NCBI RefSeq assembly: GCF_013155545.1
Contig: NZ_JABJVV010000004.1
Location: forward strand, 62,001-126,000
Reading direction: 5' to 3'
Source: Caenimonas soli
Lineage (GTDB): Bacteria > Pseudomonadota > Gammaproteobacteria > Burkholderiales > Burkholderiaceae_C
DNA length: 64,000 bases
The position numbers and the translations under genes are program-made. Within the stretch, counting starts at the first letter, position 1; each line of letters begins with the position of its first letter. The notes beneath the pieces are model-generated. The model did not search any database, was not told the DNA's origin, and saw nothing but the letters and a program-made list of their open reading frames with translations. Shown in pieces: positions 51,794-59,773 of the stretch.

Positions 51794-53089
51794 CTATCGC
51801 ACCAGGACGGGAACCAGCGGGCCGGCCACGCCGCCTGGAATCCCGGAGGTCGTGCAGGGGGTGCCGGGCGCGGAGGGATTGCCTCTGTATTCCAGCTGCA
51901 CGTTCGTCATCGGAATGCTGAGCGGCTGCAGCATCAACATGCAGGCGTAGTCGATGACGTTGGACGATGGGTTGATCACCGGAACGAGCACGATGCGCCG
52001 GCTGATTCCGTAGGTGCGGTGTCCGCCCGTGACGGCGGCTCCAGGCGCCGCCAGCTTCTGGAAGCTGTTGAGCGACCGGGCGATGATGCCCTCGCACACC
52101 GTGACCGCCTGGTTGTTGGTGCGCGGGTCCTGATTCGCGCAGGATGCGAAGTCTTGCCGCTTGGTGACGAAGTTTGCCGCGGTGCCGGTCGGGTCGGAGC
52201 CGGGTGCGCCGTCGTATGCGTTGAAAGTGCTCGGCCAATTGTTGGCGGTATAGGCATAGCCCGTGAGATCCGGACGGTGAACGGCTGGGTTGCCGCTGTT
52301 CTTGTAGATGCCAAACCGGAAGTTCCAGGCGTCGGCGATCGCAGTCTGCACCCCCGGTGTTCCCAACGTATCGCCCACCCGGGTGCCGCAGCTGCCAAGC
52401 ATTTCGCGTTCCGTTTCCGAGGCGTTGTTCGATCCGTCCAGATTGGCCCAGCCGATCTCTCCTCCCTGGGCGACGTTTTGACCCATCAGTAGGGTCACCC
52501 ATTCGCCGACCGCGAAGCCGTAGTTCGGGGCGCCGCAATTGCCGCCCGCACAGCCCGTCGTCTTGGGCTTGAGCGCGACGGGGATCGGGCAGGTGGTCTG
52601 GGTGCTGCCGCGCGTGGCCACGGCCCTCGCGGCCACATCACGCACGCTCGGGGCAGCCGTGGTGTTGCCGGAAACGGCGCCCAGGATATGGAGCAGCCAC
52701 ATCTGGACGCTTGGCTGGGTATGGGTGCACTCGGCGTACTTGGCAAGAGCGGGATTGGTGGTGACCTGATAGGCCGTGTCCCGGTAAATGATGTCGGCCG
52801 CGGCGAGCTTGGTCTTGCCGTCCCAGTTGCCCGACTGCAGGTTGACCCGGTTGACACTGCTTGCGGTTTCGCCCGCGCTACCGGCTCGATTGATCGAATC
52901 CGCGAGTCCGTCGAGCTCACCGGCCGCCGACAGGGCGCAACTGTCCATGGCGGTCTGCAACTCGGTTTTCACGATGAACAGACGACCAAAGTCCAGCGCG
53001 ATCCCCATGAAGCCGAGCAGGAACAGCAGCATGAGACACACCGTGATGATCACGGCGCCCCTTTGGCGATGGCGATTGGTGTTGTTCAT
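51794..53089 (-). CDS. tadG: TadG-type pilus protein
   Basis: The 431-residue protein starts at ATG 53087-53089 with GGAG upstream. The N-terminus RQRGAVIITVCLMLLFLLGF is the TadG/TadE-like region (Tad N-terminal domain), followed by IALDFGRLFIVKTELQTAMD. The large remainder is Cys-containing and exposed. TadG proteins are needed for pilus assembly in studied species; some have a vWA domain, which I do not clearly see here. Confidence 0.85.
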   Translation of the reverse strand: MNNTNRHRQRGAVIITVCLMLLFLLGFMGIALDFGRLFIVKTELQTAMDSCALSAAGELDGLADSINRAGSAGETASSVNRVNLQSGNWDGKTKLAAADIIYRDTAYQVTTNPALAKYAECTHTQPSVQMWLLHILGAVSGNTTAAPSVRDVAARAVATRGSTQTTCPIPVALKPKTTGCAGGNCGAPNYGFAVGEWVTLLMGQNVAQGGEIGWANLDGSNNASETEREMLGSCGTRVGDTLGTPGVQTAIADAWNFRFGIYKNSGNPAVHRPDLTGYAYTANNWPSTFNAYDGAPGSDPTGTAANFVTKRQDFASCANQDPRTNNQAVTVCEGIIARSLNSFQKLAAPGAAVTGGHRTYGISRRIVLVPVINPSSNVIDYACMLMLQPLSIPMTNVQLEYRGNPSAPGTPCTTSGIPGGVAGPLVPVLVR

Positions 53090-53118
53090 TGTGGTGCTCC
53101 AAAAGGGGTGTGCGTCTC

Positions 53119-53313
53119 TCAGATGCAGGTAGCAGTCGTCAGGCAAGCGCCCAAGCGGGCAAGGAAGGTGCCGAAATATCCGGAATTCACCAGTGGCTTC
53201 AGCGTCAGGACCAACGCAACCGACAAGACCGCGATGATCAGGGCGTACTCGAGAACCTGTGCGCCGTCTTCATCGGTCGCGAAGGAACGGATGGATTTGA
53301 GGACTTTCATCAT
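53119..53313 (-). CDS. flp: Flp family type IVb pilin
   Basis: This short prepilin of 64 residues carries EDGAQVLEYALIIAVLSVAL (residues 15-34), with the cleavage Gly followed by AQVLEY and a hydrophobic helix. A C-terminal Cys pair (GACLTTATC) may form a disulfide loop. I start it at ATG 53311-53313 (MMKVLKSI); a GTG three codons upstream is possible. It is a second Flp copy next to 53418 and may be a minor or alternative major pilin. Confidence 0.88.
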   Translation of the reverse strand: MMKVLKSIRSFATDEDGAQVLEYALIIAVLSVALVLTLKPLVNSGYFGTFLARLGACLTTATCI

Positions 53314-53417
53314 TTGGGTCACCCGTCACATGAAGCTGGCGATACGTTTTTTGTTGAAGGTGAGTCGTGTTGGGAGCCCGACTGTCGTCAGGCGGACCCC
53401 CTTCACGAGCCGGACAC

Positions 53418-53612
53418 TTACTTGCAGCCGTTCACAATCGTCAGGCAGTTACCAACGCGGTCGATGAAGGTGTTCATGTCCGAGTTGTTCAGTGCGCTCA
53501 GCAAGATCACCAGCGCGATCGATACCACTGCGATGATCAGCGCGTACTCGATCACTTGGGCGCCGTCTTCTTCGATGGCAAAGGAGCGGATGGAGTTGAA
53601 AAGCTTGTTCAT
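53418..53612 (-). CDS. flp: Flp family type IVb pilin
   Basis: The 64-residue prepilin has AAGGTGA before the ATG. Its leader is MNKLFNSIRSFAIEEDG, and the mature N-terminus AQVIEYALIIAVVSIALVIL. It ends NCLTIVNGCK, with a Cys pair as in the neighbouring copy. As the first Flp gene in the operon with a good ribosome site, it is the likely major pilin. Confidence 0.92.
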   Translation of the reverse strand: MNKLFNSIRSFAIEEDGAQVIEYALIIAVVSIALVILLSALNNSDMNTFIDRVGNCLTIVNGCK

Positions 53613-53769
53613 TGATTCACCTTGAATTGAAAAAAAATGGTTGAAGTGAAGGGAAAAGAGAAGGGGGTATGGCAGTCGTCTTGGATGGTGCTTTCTCTCC
53701 TTTCTGGGTTGTTGCCGTCTGTGGGCGACGTCCCTGGGGTTGAAGTTAGGCGCTGGGAATATCGTTCGG

Positions 53770-54048
53770 TCAACGGCCGCCGCCGCCGATAGCCCCGCCG
53801 ATGTTGATCACGTTCGTGACAGGAGGCGGTGCCTTGAACGATTCGTGGTACCGGCCTGCTGCCTCCTTCGCCGCTACGCCGTCCATGCCGGCGATCGGGT
53901 CCGGGTTGCTACCCGCGTTCGGATTGATGATCATCATCTGGCGCGCCTGGCGTACCGCTTGGCCGAACTTCGCGTCGTAGTTGGGTGTCGGCGAACTGGC
54001 GCAGCCGCCGAACAGGACGAGTGCAAGAGCAATGAAGAGTTTTTTCAT
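53770..54048 (-). CDS. Small lipoprotein in Tad operon
   Basis: The 92-residue protein has a lipobox LFGGC (MKKLFIALALVLFGGC), then SSPTPNYDAKFGQAVRQARQ and PDPIAGMDGVAAKEAAGRYH. It may take the place of CpaD/TadB-type outer membrane pilotins that help the secretin, which lies directly upstream. I recall similar short lipoproteins in beta-proteobacterial Tad loci. It is too short to be TadD, which is a TPR protein. Confidence 0.75.
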   Translation of the reverse strand: MKKLFIALALVLFGGCASSPTPNYDAKFGQAVRQARQMMIINPNAGSNPDPIAGMDGVAAKEAAGRYHESFKAPPPVTNVINIGGAIGGGGR

Positions 54049-54062
54049 GGCGTTCTCTCTGA

Positions 54063-55595
54063 TTACGGTGTCACGGGTTGAGTGGGTGACGTTCCTTCGA
54101 CCCTGCCGTTCAGCATCAGGTCCGTGCGGCTGGGGACGACGTGGTTGTCGGTGGGGACCATGATGTTCGTCGCCCCAATCGGCTTGACCAGCCGGGGTGT
54201 GACCACGAACATGAGCTCGGTCTGGTCGTTCTGGAATTCGCTAGAGCGGAACAGCGCGCCAACCACCGGTGCTTCGCCCAGGCCGGGAAACTTGTTGACC
54301 GCTTCGGTGATGTTGTTCTTGATCAGGCCGGCCACGACGAAGCTTTGCCCATCGCCTAGTTGGACCGTGGTATCCACCCGGCGCGTCGTCATCGACGGGA
54401 GGACTGCGGTGACGCCGCCGAAGGTCGTGAAGGGCGTCCCGGTTTGCGACAGCTCGGACACTTCCGAAATGACCTTGAGATTGACCCGGCCGTCCAGCAC
54501 CGTGGGCGTGAACTTGAGGCCCACGCCGAATTCCTTTTCTTCCAGCGTGATGGTTGTGATGCCGTTGGTGCCGGAGGGAGTTTGCGCTACCGGGATGAAG
54601 ATTTTTCCGCCCGACAGGAAGCTTGCCGCCTGCCCGCTGATCGCCATGATGTTGGGCTCAGCCAGAACCCGCACAATCCCGTCGTTTTTCTGGCCGTCGA
54701 TGTTGAGGACGCCGCGGCCGATCCGCAAGGCCTGCACCAGGCCGCTGCCGCCACTCAGGAAATCGGAGATCAGCGAGTAGGTATTGAGCCCGCCGCTGGC
54801 GGTGCGCGATACATTGACGCTGGAGCCCAGCTTGTCGAGCAGGCTCTTGCTGACTTCGGCGATCTTTACCTCGAGCATCACCTGCTGCGGCGCGGTGATG
54901 CGAAGCAGGTTCACCACCTTCTTCGTGTCCGCGTAGGAAGCGGCGAGGCTCAGCACCTGGTCCAGCTTCACCAGATCGGTGACGCTGCCCGTGAGGACCA
55001 GCGAGTTTTCCGCACCCCGCACCTTGACTCGGCTCTCATCGGGCATCAACTCGACGAGTTTGGCCTGCAGCGTGTCCGGATCGATCGTGACGATGATGTC
55101 CTTGACGACGCAACGGCCCTCAGCACTCTGCAAGACGATATTCATCGACCCCGTCTTGCGGCCCAGGAAGAACAGTTCGGTCGGGCTGAGCAATGTGATC
55201 TCGGTATCGGCGACGCCATCCGCTGACTGTCCGCCACCGCGCTCGGGGGCGGGAGGCGGTGCGGCGCCCGGCGTGCCGGCCGGCGCTCCTGCCTGGACAG
55301 GACGTCCCGCCCGGCTTCCTGCGCCTCCGCCCACCACGATCCGCGCCACCGGGAAATTGAGCCGGACGACCTGCGATTTGCCGAGCGTCAGATACGTGGG
55401 CGGATCCACCGCAACCGAGGTGCAGGGCTTGAGCGCTGTCGACGCTACCGTCGGCGCGGGTGTCGCGGTCGTGGCGGCTCTTGCGGACGCAGTCGCTTGC
55501 GGGCTACTGGGCCGCGGTGTCTGGGCAAACGCGGAAACTGCGAGGGCCGTGGAGGCCGCGAAGGCGATAGCCGATTGACGGTAGTTGAGTGGCAC
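54063..55595 (-). CDS. cpaC: Tad secretin CpaC/RcpA
   Basis: This secretin is the outer membrane channel for the pilus. The 510-residue protein has a signal peptide, an N-terminal pilus domain (VDPPTYLTLGKSQVVRLNFP; VVKDIIVTIDPD) and the secretin core: GVGLKFTPTVLDGRVNLKV, TRRVDTTVQLGDGQSFVVAG, and FPGLGEAPVVGALFRSSEF with TELMFVVTPRLV. The GTG at 55593-55595 is chosen because GGGAG lies 7 bp upstream; a TTG ten codons earlier lacks such a site. It is adjacent to cpaB. Confidence 0.92.
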   Translation of the reverse strand: MPLNYRQSAIAFAASTALAVSAFAQTPRPSSPQATASARAATTATPAPTVASTALKPCTSVAVDPPTYLTLGKSQVVRLNFPVARIVVGGGAGSRAGRPVQAGAPAGTPGAAPPPAPERGGGQSADGVADTEITLLSPTELFFLGRKTGSMNIVLQSAEGRCVVKDIIVTIDPDTLQAKLVELMPDESRVKVRGAENSLVLTGSVTDLVKLDQVLSLAASYADTKKVVNLLRITAPQQVMLEVKIAEVSKSLLDKLGSSVNVSRTASGGLNTYSLISDFLSGGSGLVQALRIGRGVLNIDGQKNDGIVRVLAEPNIMAISGQAASFLSGGKIFIPVAQTPSGTNGITTITLEEKEFGVGLKFTPTVLDGRVNLKVISEVSELSQTGTPFTTFGGVTAVLPSMTTRRVDTTVQLGDGQSFVVAGLIKNNITEAVNKFPGLGEAPVVGALFRSSEFQNDQTELMFVVTPRLVKPIGATNIMVPTDNHVVPSRTDLMLNGRVEGTSPTQPVTP

Positions 55596-55640
55596 TTGGG
55601 TTCTCCCTGGGTTGTTGTTCTTCAAGGGGCGTTGTGCCGC

Positions 55641-56492
55641 TCAGAAGCAGCTCATCGCCAGCGTCCCGTTGCGAATCACTTCGACGCAGTTCGCCTTGAC
55701 CACCGCGATGGGCCGGGAGGGCGCAGCAGGGCGCGTGGCCACCGGGATCGGACGGGCCGTCGCAGCGACCGGCGTGATGGCCGTTTGCTTGAGGCCGAGT
55801 AACTGGTCGCGGGTGATGCCCGCTGTGACGACGTTGTTCTTGTCCAGTTGGTTGCGCAGCACCAGGGAAAGGGTGCCAACGCTCCGGGCGAGGTCGAGCT
55901 TCTCCGCGTCGCCGGGCGCGAGTTCCAGCGTGACGGCACTGACAACCTTGGGCTTGGTGTCGTCGCGGCCGGCCTCTTGGGCGACGGCCAGCACCAGCAC
56001 CTTTTCCAGGACGGTCATGCTGATCTGGCTCGCCTGCTGGCCATTGCCGCGGTCTTGCTGCGTGTTGACCATCACGTCCACATAGTTGCCCGGGAGCGCA
56101 AAGCCTGCGACGCCGACCACATCGTTGACTCGTACGGTCATGGCCCGCTTGCCGTCGGCGATGACCGCCGACAGTCCGCCTTTCGTGCCGGCCGGTGCCA
56201 GCTTGCGCTCCAAAATGGGCTCTCCGCGCTGCACGCTGACCTTCACCACCCGCTCCTCCAGATCCTTCCCGTCTTTGAAGGCGCCGTCCGGCAGGGAACT
56301 GCTGGGCCAATCCACGGTCTGGACCATCTGCGGATTTATCTTGCTGCCGAGCTCCATGTCGACCGCCGCTACCACCACCTTGGTCGAGGCGATGTTGCCG
56401 CGCTGGGCGATCCAGCTTGCCGCGTAGACGGCCGCAGCCAGGCCCGTGATGATCGCGAGGATCAACAATCCAATGGCCTTCATGTTTTTCAT
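55641..56492 (-). CDS. cpaB: Tad pilus protein CpaB/RcpC
   Basis: The 283-residue protein starts at ATG 56490-56492 with GGAG upstream. It has a membrane anchor (residues 5-26), an SAF domain near 36-95 (VVVAAVDMELGSKINPQMVQ, RGEPILERKL) and the RcpC/CpaB region GNYVDVMVNTQQDRGNG with VTLELAPGDAEKLDLARSVG. CpaB sits in the periplasm near the secretin and may control its opening or Flp modification. The neighbours are the prepilin peptidase upstream and the secretin downstream. Confidence 0.92.
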   Translation of the reverse strand: MKNMKAIGLLILAIITGLAAAVYAASWIAQRGNIASTKVVVAAVDMELGSKINPQMVQTVDWPSSSLPDGAFKDGKDLEERVVKVSVQRGEPILERKLAPAGTKGGLSAVIADGKRAMTVRVNDVVGVAGFALPGNYVDVMVNTQQDRGNGQQASQISMTVLEKVLVLAVAQEAGRDDTKPKVVSAVTLELAPGDAEKLDLARSVGTLSLVLRNQLDKNNVVTAGITRDQLLGLKQTAITPVAATARPIPVATRPAAPSRPIAVVKANCVEVIRNGTLAMSCF

Positions 56493-56524
56493 TTCAATAA
56501 CTCCATGAAATTTGGGTCGCGGCC

Positions 56525-57112
56525 TTATGCGTAACCCAGTTGCTGTGCCACCACGTATGCGATGGTTCCTATGGCGATGCTGATGCCGTAAGGCAGTCTC
56601 CCGATGGACGGGCCCCCGGCGAGAGACACCGTGGGCCGAACACCGCTGATCGCTCCGAACGCCATATAGCGGGCGATCTCGCCTACATTGCCGGCCATTC
56701 GTCCGGCCGACCTGTGCGCGAGTGCGAACGCCACGGCGACGGCGCCGCCGGCGATGAAGGTGAACACGATGGCGTACAGGATCCCGGGAAATGCAAGGAA
56801 CGCACCGACCATCGCCATCAACTTGACGTCGCCGGCGCCCATCACCTTCAAGGCGTAGAAGGGCAGCAGCACCACCAAGCCCAGCGCGAGCCCGCCGAGA
56901 GCCCACAGCAAGCCAGTAAGGGCTTGCGGGGCCACGGCAGTGTTCCAGGCCAGGCCTATCAGCATCCCGCCCACGGACAACCAGTTGGGGATGCGGTAGC
57001 TGCGCACGTCAATGACTGCGGCTGCGATCACCAGCACGACCAGCGCGATGCCCGGATTGGCGGCCAGGCCGCCCAGCAGTGGGTGCAGGTAATCGACAGA
57101 CACGGTTCTCAT
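56525..57112 (-). CDS. cpaA: Type IV prepilin peptidase CpaA/TadV
   Basis: This A24 aspartyl peptidase should process the Flp and TadE/G prepilins. The 195-residue protein has about six spans and both catalytic Asp motifs: AAAVIDVRSYRIPNWL near residue 34 and KVMGAGDVKLMAMVGAFL near 90. It lacks an N-terminal methylase domain, as is usual for TadV. It is the first core Tad gene, 138 bp downstream of the PilZ gene on the same strand. It could also process the orphan pilin at 15367. Confidence 0.92.
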   Translation of the reverse strand: MRTVSVDYLHPLLGGLAANPGIALVVLVIAAAVIDVRSYRIPNWLSVGGMLIGLAWNTAVAPQALTGLLWALGGLALGLVVLLPFYALKVMGAGDVKLMAMVGAFLAFPGILYAIVFTFIAGGAVAVAFALAHRSAGRMAGNVGEIARYMAFGAISGVRPTVSLAGGPSIGRLPYGISIAIGTIAYVVAQQLGYA

Positions 57113-57250
57113 TGGTTAGGCTCGTTGTTGTTTGGCCGAGAACCAAATATGCGCGGCGAGGTCTTGGCCGACATGGGTTTTCGGTCCCGATTTGGGTAGT
57201 ACATGCGCCCTTGCCAACTTGGTGCGGCCGGGACAAATGACATAGGTGAG

Positions 57251-57559
57251 TCAGACACTGTCGGCCCCCGCCTTGCCGTCATTGATGAGCTCCAACCGGG
57301 GAGCCATCAGCCGGACAGCAACCCCGGTCCTGCCCGCGCGATATTCGATGCGCACGATTTCGCCAACGGAGGTGAACTTCATGCCCGCCTCGATGAGGTG
57401 CATCTCGAAATCGACCAGGCCCCGCATGGGGCGCTCGCCTTCGAATTCGAAGAACAGTCCTGTCGGGCTGATGTCTCGTGTGATGGCGCGGAGCCCATCG
57501 CCGAGCTTGATCGGCAGTGCCAGGCGTTCACGGGGTTCAATACGCTGTTCTTCGAACAT
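57251..57559 (-). CDS. PilZ domain c-di-GMP-binding protein
   Basis: The 102-residue protein is a stand-alone PilZ domain. Both c-di-GMP motifs are intact: RxxxR as RIEPR (residues 6-10) and D-x-S-x-x-G as DISPTG (~35). It is probably a cytosolic c-di-GMP effector. Being on the same strand just upstream of the prepilin peptidase, it could head the Tad operon and tie pilus assembly to c-di-GMP. It is divergent from the LuxR-type regulator, with an AT-rich promoter region (57560-57840) between them. Confidence 0.88.
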   Translation of the reverse strand: MFEEQRIEPRERLALPIKLGDGLRAITRDISPTGLFFEFEGERPMRGLVDFEMHLIEAGMKFTSVGEIVRIEYRAGRTGVAVRLMAPRLELINDGKAGADSV

Positions 57560-57840
57560 GCGTATCAGTGTGGTGCGCGGCCCGTCTAGCGTATTGGGTT
57601 GTTTCGCCTGATTTTCTAGTCGTGCGGCGGGAGCCGCCGCGGGGTTTGCGTGACGAATGTCCTAGGAGGCCTGTGGCTCTTCCATACGAAACCTTTAGCA
57701 ATGGGTAGCAAGGTATTGCGTATTACCTGCTTTTATTTGCGCGTTATGAAAATAATTGAAAAAAGTGCTCGACATTTGCGCATGGTCGGGCACAGCTCAT
57801 TACGATCAGGACCTTCTGTTACTAACTCATGAGGCTCCGC
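57560..57840. other. AT-rich divergent promoter region
   Basis: This 280-bp gap between the PilZ and LuxR-type genes is noticeably AT-rich around 57700-57780, unlike the flanking genes, and holds no credible ORF. It should contain promoters for the Tad/PilZ run and the regulator. No clear palindrome was found by eye. Confidence 0.45.
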
Positions 57841-58518
57841 ATGCCAGTTGGTCACGCTCACTCTATCAAGGTTCATCTAGTTGCCTTGCCGTTGATACGG
57901 TGGGGCTTGGAGCAAATGGTGCGAGGCGCGCATCCGCAGTTCGAGGTGGTGTCCACTGCATCCGTCGTGGCGGAAAGCCTGCCTCTGCTGGAACGACAGC
58001 CGGTCGACGTGGTGGTGCTGGATCTCGATGGAGTCGATGGCGTCGAGGCCGTGGCAGACCTTCAGGCACGCGTGCGGGCCAAGCTACTCGTCTTGACCGC
58101 CTCGCACGACCTGGCTCTGCTGGATCGGGTGGTGATGGCCGGTGTCCGTGGAGTCGTGAAGAAGTGTGAGCCGCCTCAGATCCTGCTCAAGGCCATCGAG
58201 AAAGTGCACGAGGGGGAACTGTGGATCGACCGCGGCGCGGCCGGCCGGATATTCCTGGAGATGGCAAGGCAGAAGGCCGCTCAGAGAAACGACCCGCAGA
58301 AGTCAAAGATCGCGACACTCACCAGCCGGGAGCGGCAAACCATCGCGGCCGTGGCCGGAGATGCCTCCGCGCCGGGCAAGGTCATCGCCAGCCGCTTGTG
58401 CATCAGCGAGCACACGCTGCGCAATCATCTGACGTCGATCTACAGCAAGCTGGGCCTGTCCAGCCGCCTCGATCTCTACGCGTTCGCCACCAGGCACAGC
58501 CTGGACAAGGCGGTCTGA
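57841..58518 (+). CDS. LuxR-family regulator with degenerate receiver
   Basis: The 225-residue protein has a receiver-like N-terminus and a C-terminal LuxR helix-turn-helix (TSRERQTIAAVAGD; KVIASRLCISEHTLRNHLTS; IYSKLGLSSRLDL). The receiver keeps DVVVLDLDG, with the phosphoacceptor-position Asp, and LVLTASHD, but the acidic pair normally after the first strand is replaced by VALPLIRWG, so phosphorylation in the usual way is doubtful. The start is ATG 57841 with GAGG upstream; another ATG lies 4 codons before. It is divergent from PilZ and the Tad operon, its probable target. Confidence 0.85.
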   Translation: MPVGHAHSIKVHLVALPLIRWGLEQMVRGAHPQFEVVSTASVVAESLPLLERQPVDVVVLDLDGVDGVEAVADLQARVRAKLLVLTASHDLALLDRVVMAGVRGVVKKCEPPQILLKAIEKVHEGELWIDRGAAGRIFLEMARQKAAQRNDPQKSKIATLTSRERQTIAAVAGDASAPGKVIASRLCISEHTLRNHLTSIYSKLGLSSRLDLYAFATRHSLDKAV

Positions 58519-58530
58519 TCCGGCTTTCGC

Positions 58531-58719
58531 CTATTTCTTTTCGGACCAGAGCTCGCCGCCGGTGGCCCAGTCACTGCGCTTGATGTCGTAGAGCAGCACG
58601 TCCACCGATTCGGGGCTGCTGCCAAGCGTTTCCACGACTGCTTGCGTGAGCGCCTTCACCAGCTTCTTCTTCTGCTCGGGCGTGCGCCCTTCCATGAGTT
58701 CTACGCGCAAGGTCGGCAT
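58531..58719 (-). CDS. 4-oxalocrotonate tautomerase family protein
   Basis: The 62-residue protein begins MPTLRVELMEGRTPEQKKKL, with Pro1 exposed after Met removal, as the tautomerase mechanism needs. It ends near the family length of 62 residues. Members isomerise 2-hydroxymuconate-type enols in aromatic meta-cleavage, but no such pathway is visible, so the substrate is unknown. It converges on the LuxR-type gene. Confidence 0.9.
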   Translation of the reverse strand: MPTLRVELMEGRTPEQKKKLVKALTQAVVETLGSSPESVDVLLYDIKRSDWATGGELWSEKK

Positions 58720-58823
58720 GTTTTGGCTCCTGTGATGAAGCCGGGATTCTGCCAGCCTTGACACGATTGCTAAGATAAAGCCAGAACCGGCCTCTTGCCG
58801 GCAAGAATTTTGAGGGAAAAGGC

Positions 58824-58840
58824 CGCACCGTCCCGGTGCG
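58824..58840 (+). promoter_or_regulatory. Leader hairpin before ZIP transporter gene
   Basis: CGCACCG and CGGTGCG form a 7-bp stem with a 3-nt loop ending 12 bp before the start. An upstream stem CCGGC-N5-GCCGG lies at 58787-58801. No clear Shine-Dalgarno follows. It could control translation in response to metal, but this is only an inference. Confidence 0.3.
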
Positions 58841-58852
58841 CGTCCGCAAGCC

Positions 58853-59677
58853 ATGACTTTGATAGCAATCCTGATCGCGACCTTGGCCGCGGGCATCGGC
58901 AGCGTATGGCTGGCCGCCGGCTTGATGCGCCTGGGCTTTCTGGCCCGGCCCGACACCGGCCCCGGGGGCGTCGGCCCGCAGCACCTGCTCAGTCTGGCGG
59001 CGGGGGCCTTGCTGGCCACTGCATTCATGCACCTGCTGCCCGAGGCCTTCGAGAGCCAGGCGGGCGCCAAGGAGTTGTTTTCCACCTTGCTGGTGGGCGT
59101 GGTGTTCTTCTTCCTATTAGATAAGGCGGAGTTGTGGCACCACGGGCACGAACACCATCATGACGACGAGCACGGCCACAACCACGGCCATGACCATGGC
59201 CACCACCACGCCCACGCGCCGGTGCGCTCGGGTGGCTGGGCCGTATTGACCGGCGACAGTGTCCACTGCTTCGGCGACGGGATCCTGATCGCCTCGGCGT
59301 TCATGGCGGACATACGCCTGGGGCTGGTGGCGGCGCTGGCAGTGCTGGCGCACGAAGTGCCCCACCACATCGGCGACCTGGCGGTGCTGCGCTTGAGCAG
59401 CCGCAACCGCCGCGCGGCCCTGGTCAAGGTATCGCTGGCCGGCGCCGTCACCGCTTTGGGCGGGCTGATCGGCTGGTGGTTGGTGGACCGGCTGCAGGAG
59501 TATCTGCCCTACTTCCTGGTAGTGGCCAGCAGCAGCTTTATATATGTGGCGCTCGCCGACCTTATTCCGCAGCTGCAGAAACGCCTGACAGCGCGCGAGA
59601 CTGCCGCGCAGATTGCGTGGCTCCTGGTCGGCATCGGCCTTGTCACCGTGGTAAGCGGATTGGCGCACTCCCACTGA
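58853..59677 (+). CDS. ZIP-family divalent metal transporter
   Basis: The 274-residue protein has about 7-8 spans and a His/Asp-rich cytosolic loop at residues 96-121, typical of ZIP zinc/iron/manganese importers. Conserved TM4 HCFGDGILIASAF (~139) and TM5 HEVPHHIGD (~167) supply metal ligands. The GufA/ZIP group usually brings metal in or moves it to the cytosol. No regulator gene is adjacent. Confidence 0.92.
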   Translation: MTLIAILIATLAAGIGSVWLAAGLMRLGFLARPDTGPGGVGPQHLLSLAAGALLATAFMHLLPEAFESQAGAKELFSTLLVGVVFFFLLDKAELWHHGHEHHHDDEHGHNHGHDHGHHHAHAPVRSGGWAVLTGDSVHCFGDGILIASAFMADIRLGLVAALAVLAHEVPHHIGDLAVLRLSSRNRRAALVKVSLAGAVTALGGLIGWWLVDRLQEYLPYFLVVASSSFIYVALADLIPQLQKRLTARETAAQIAWLLVGIGLVTVVSGLAHSH

Positions 59678-59773
59678 GTCGTACGAGTCCTACACGGGGG
59701 CGAGGCTTTCTCCGGCTTTCATGTCGGCTGCCGGAGGCACCATGTGCCGTGCGCAAAGGCAAGAGGAGCAGCC

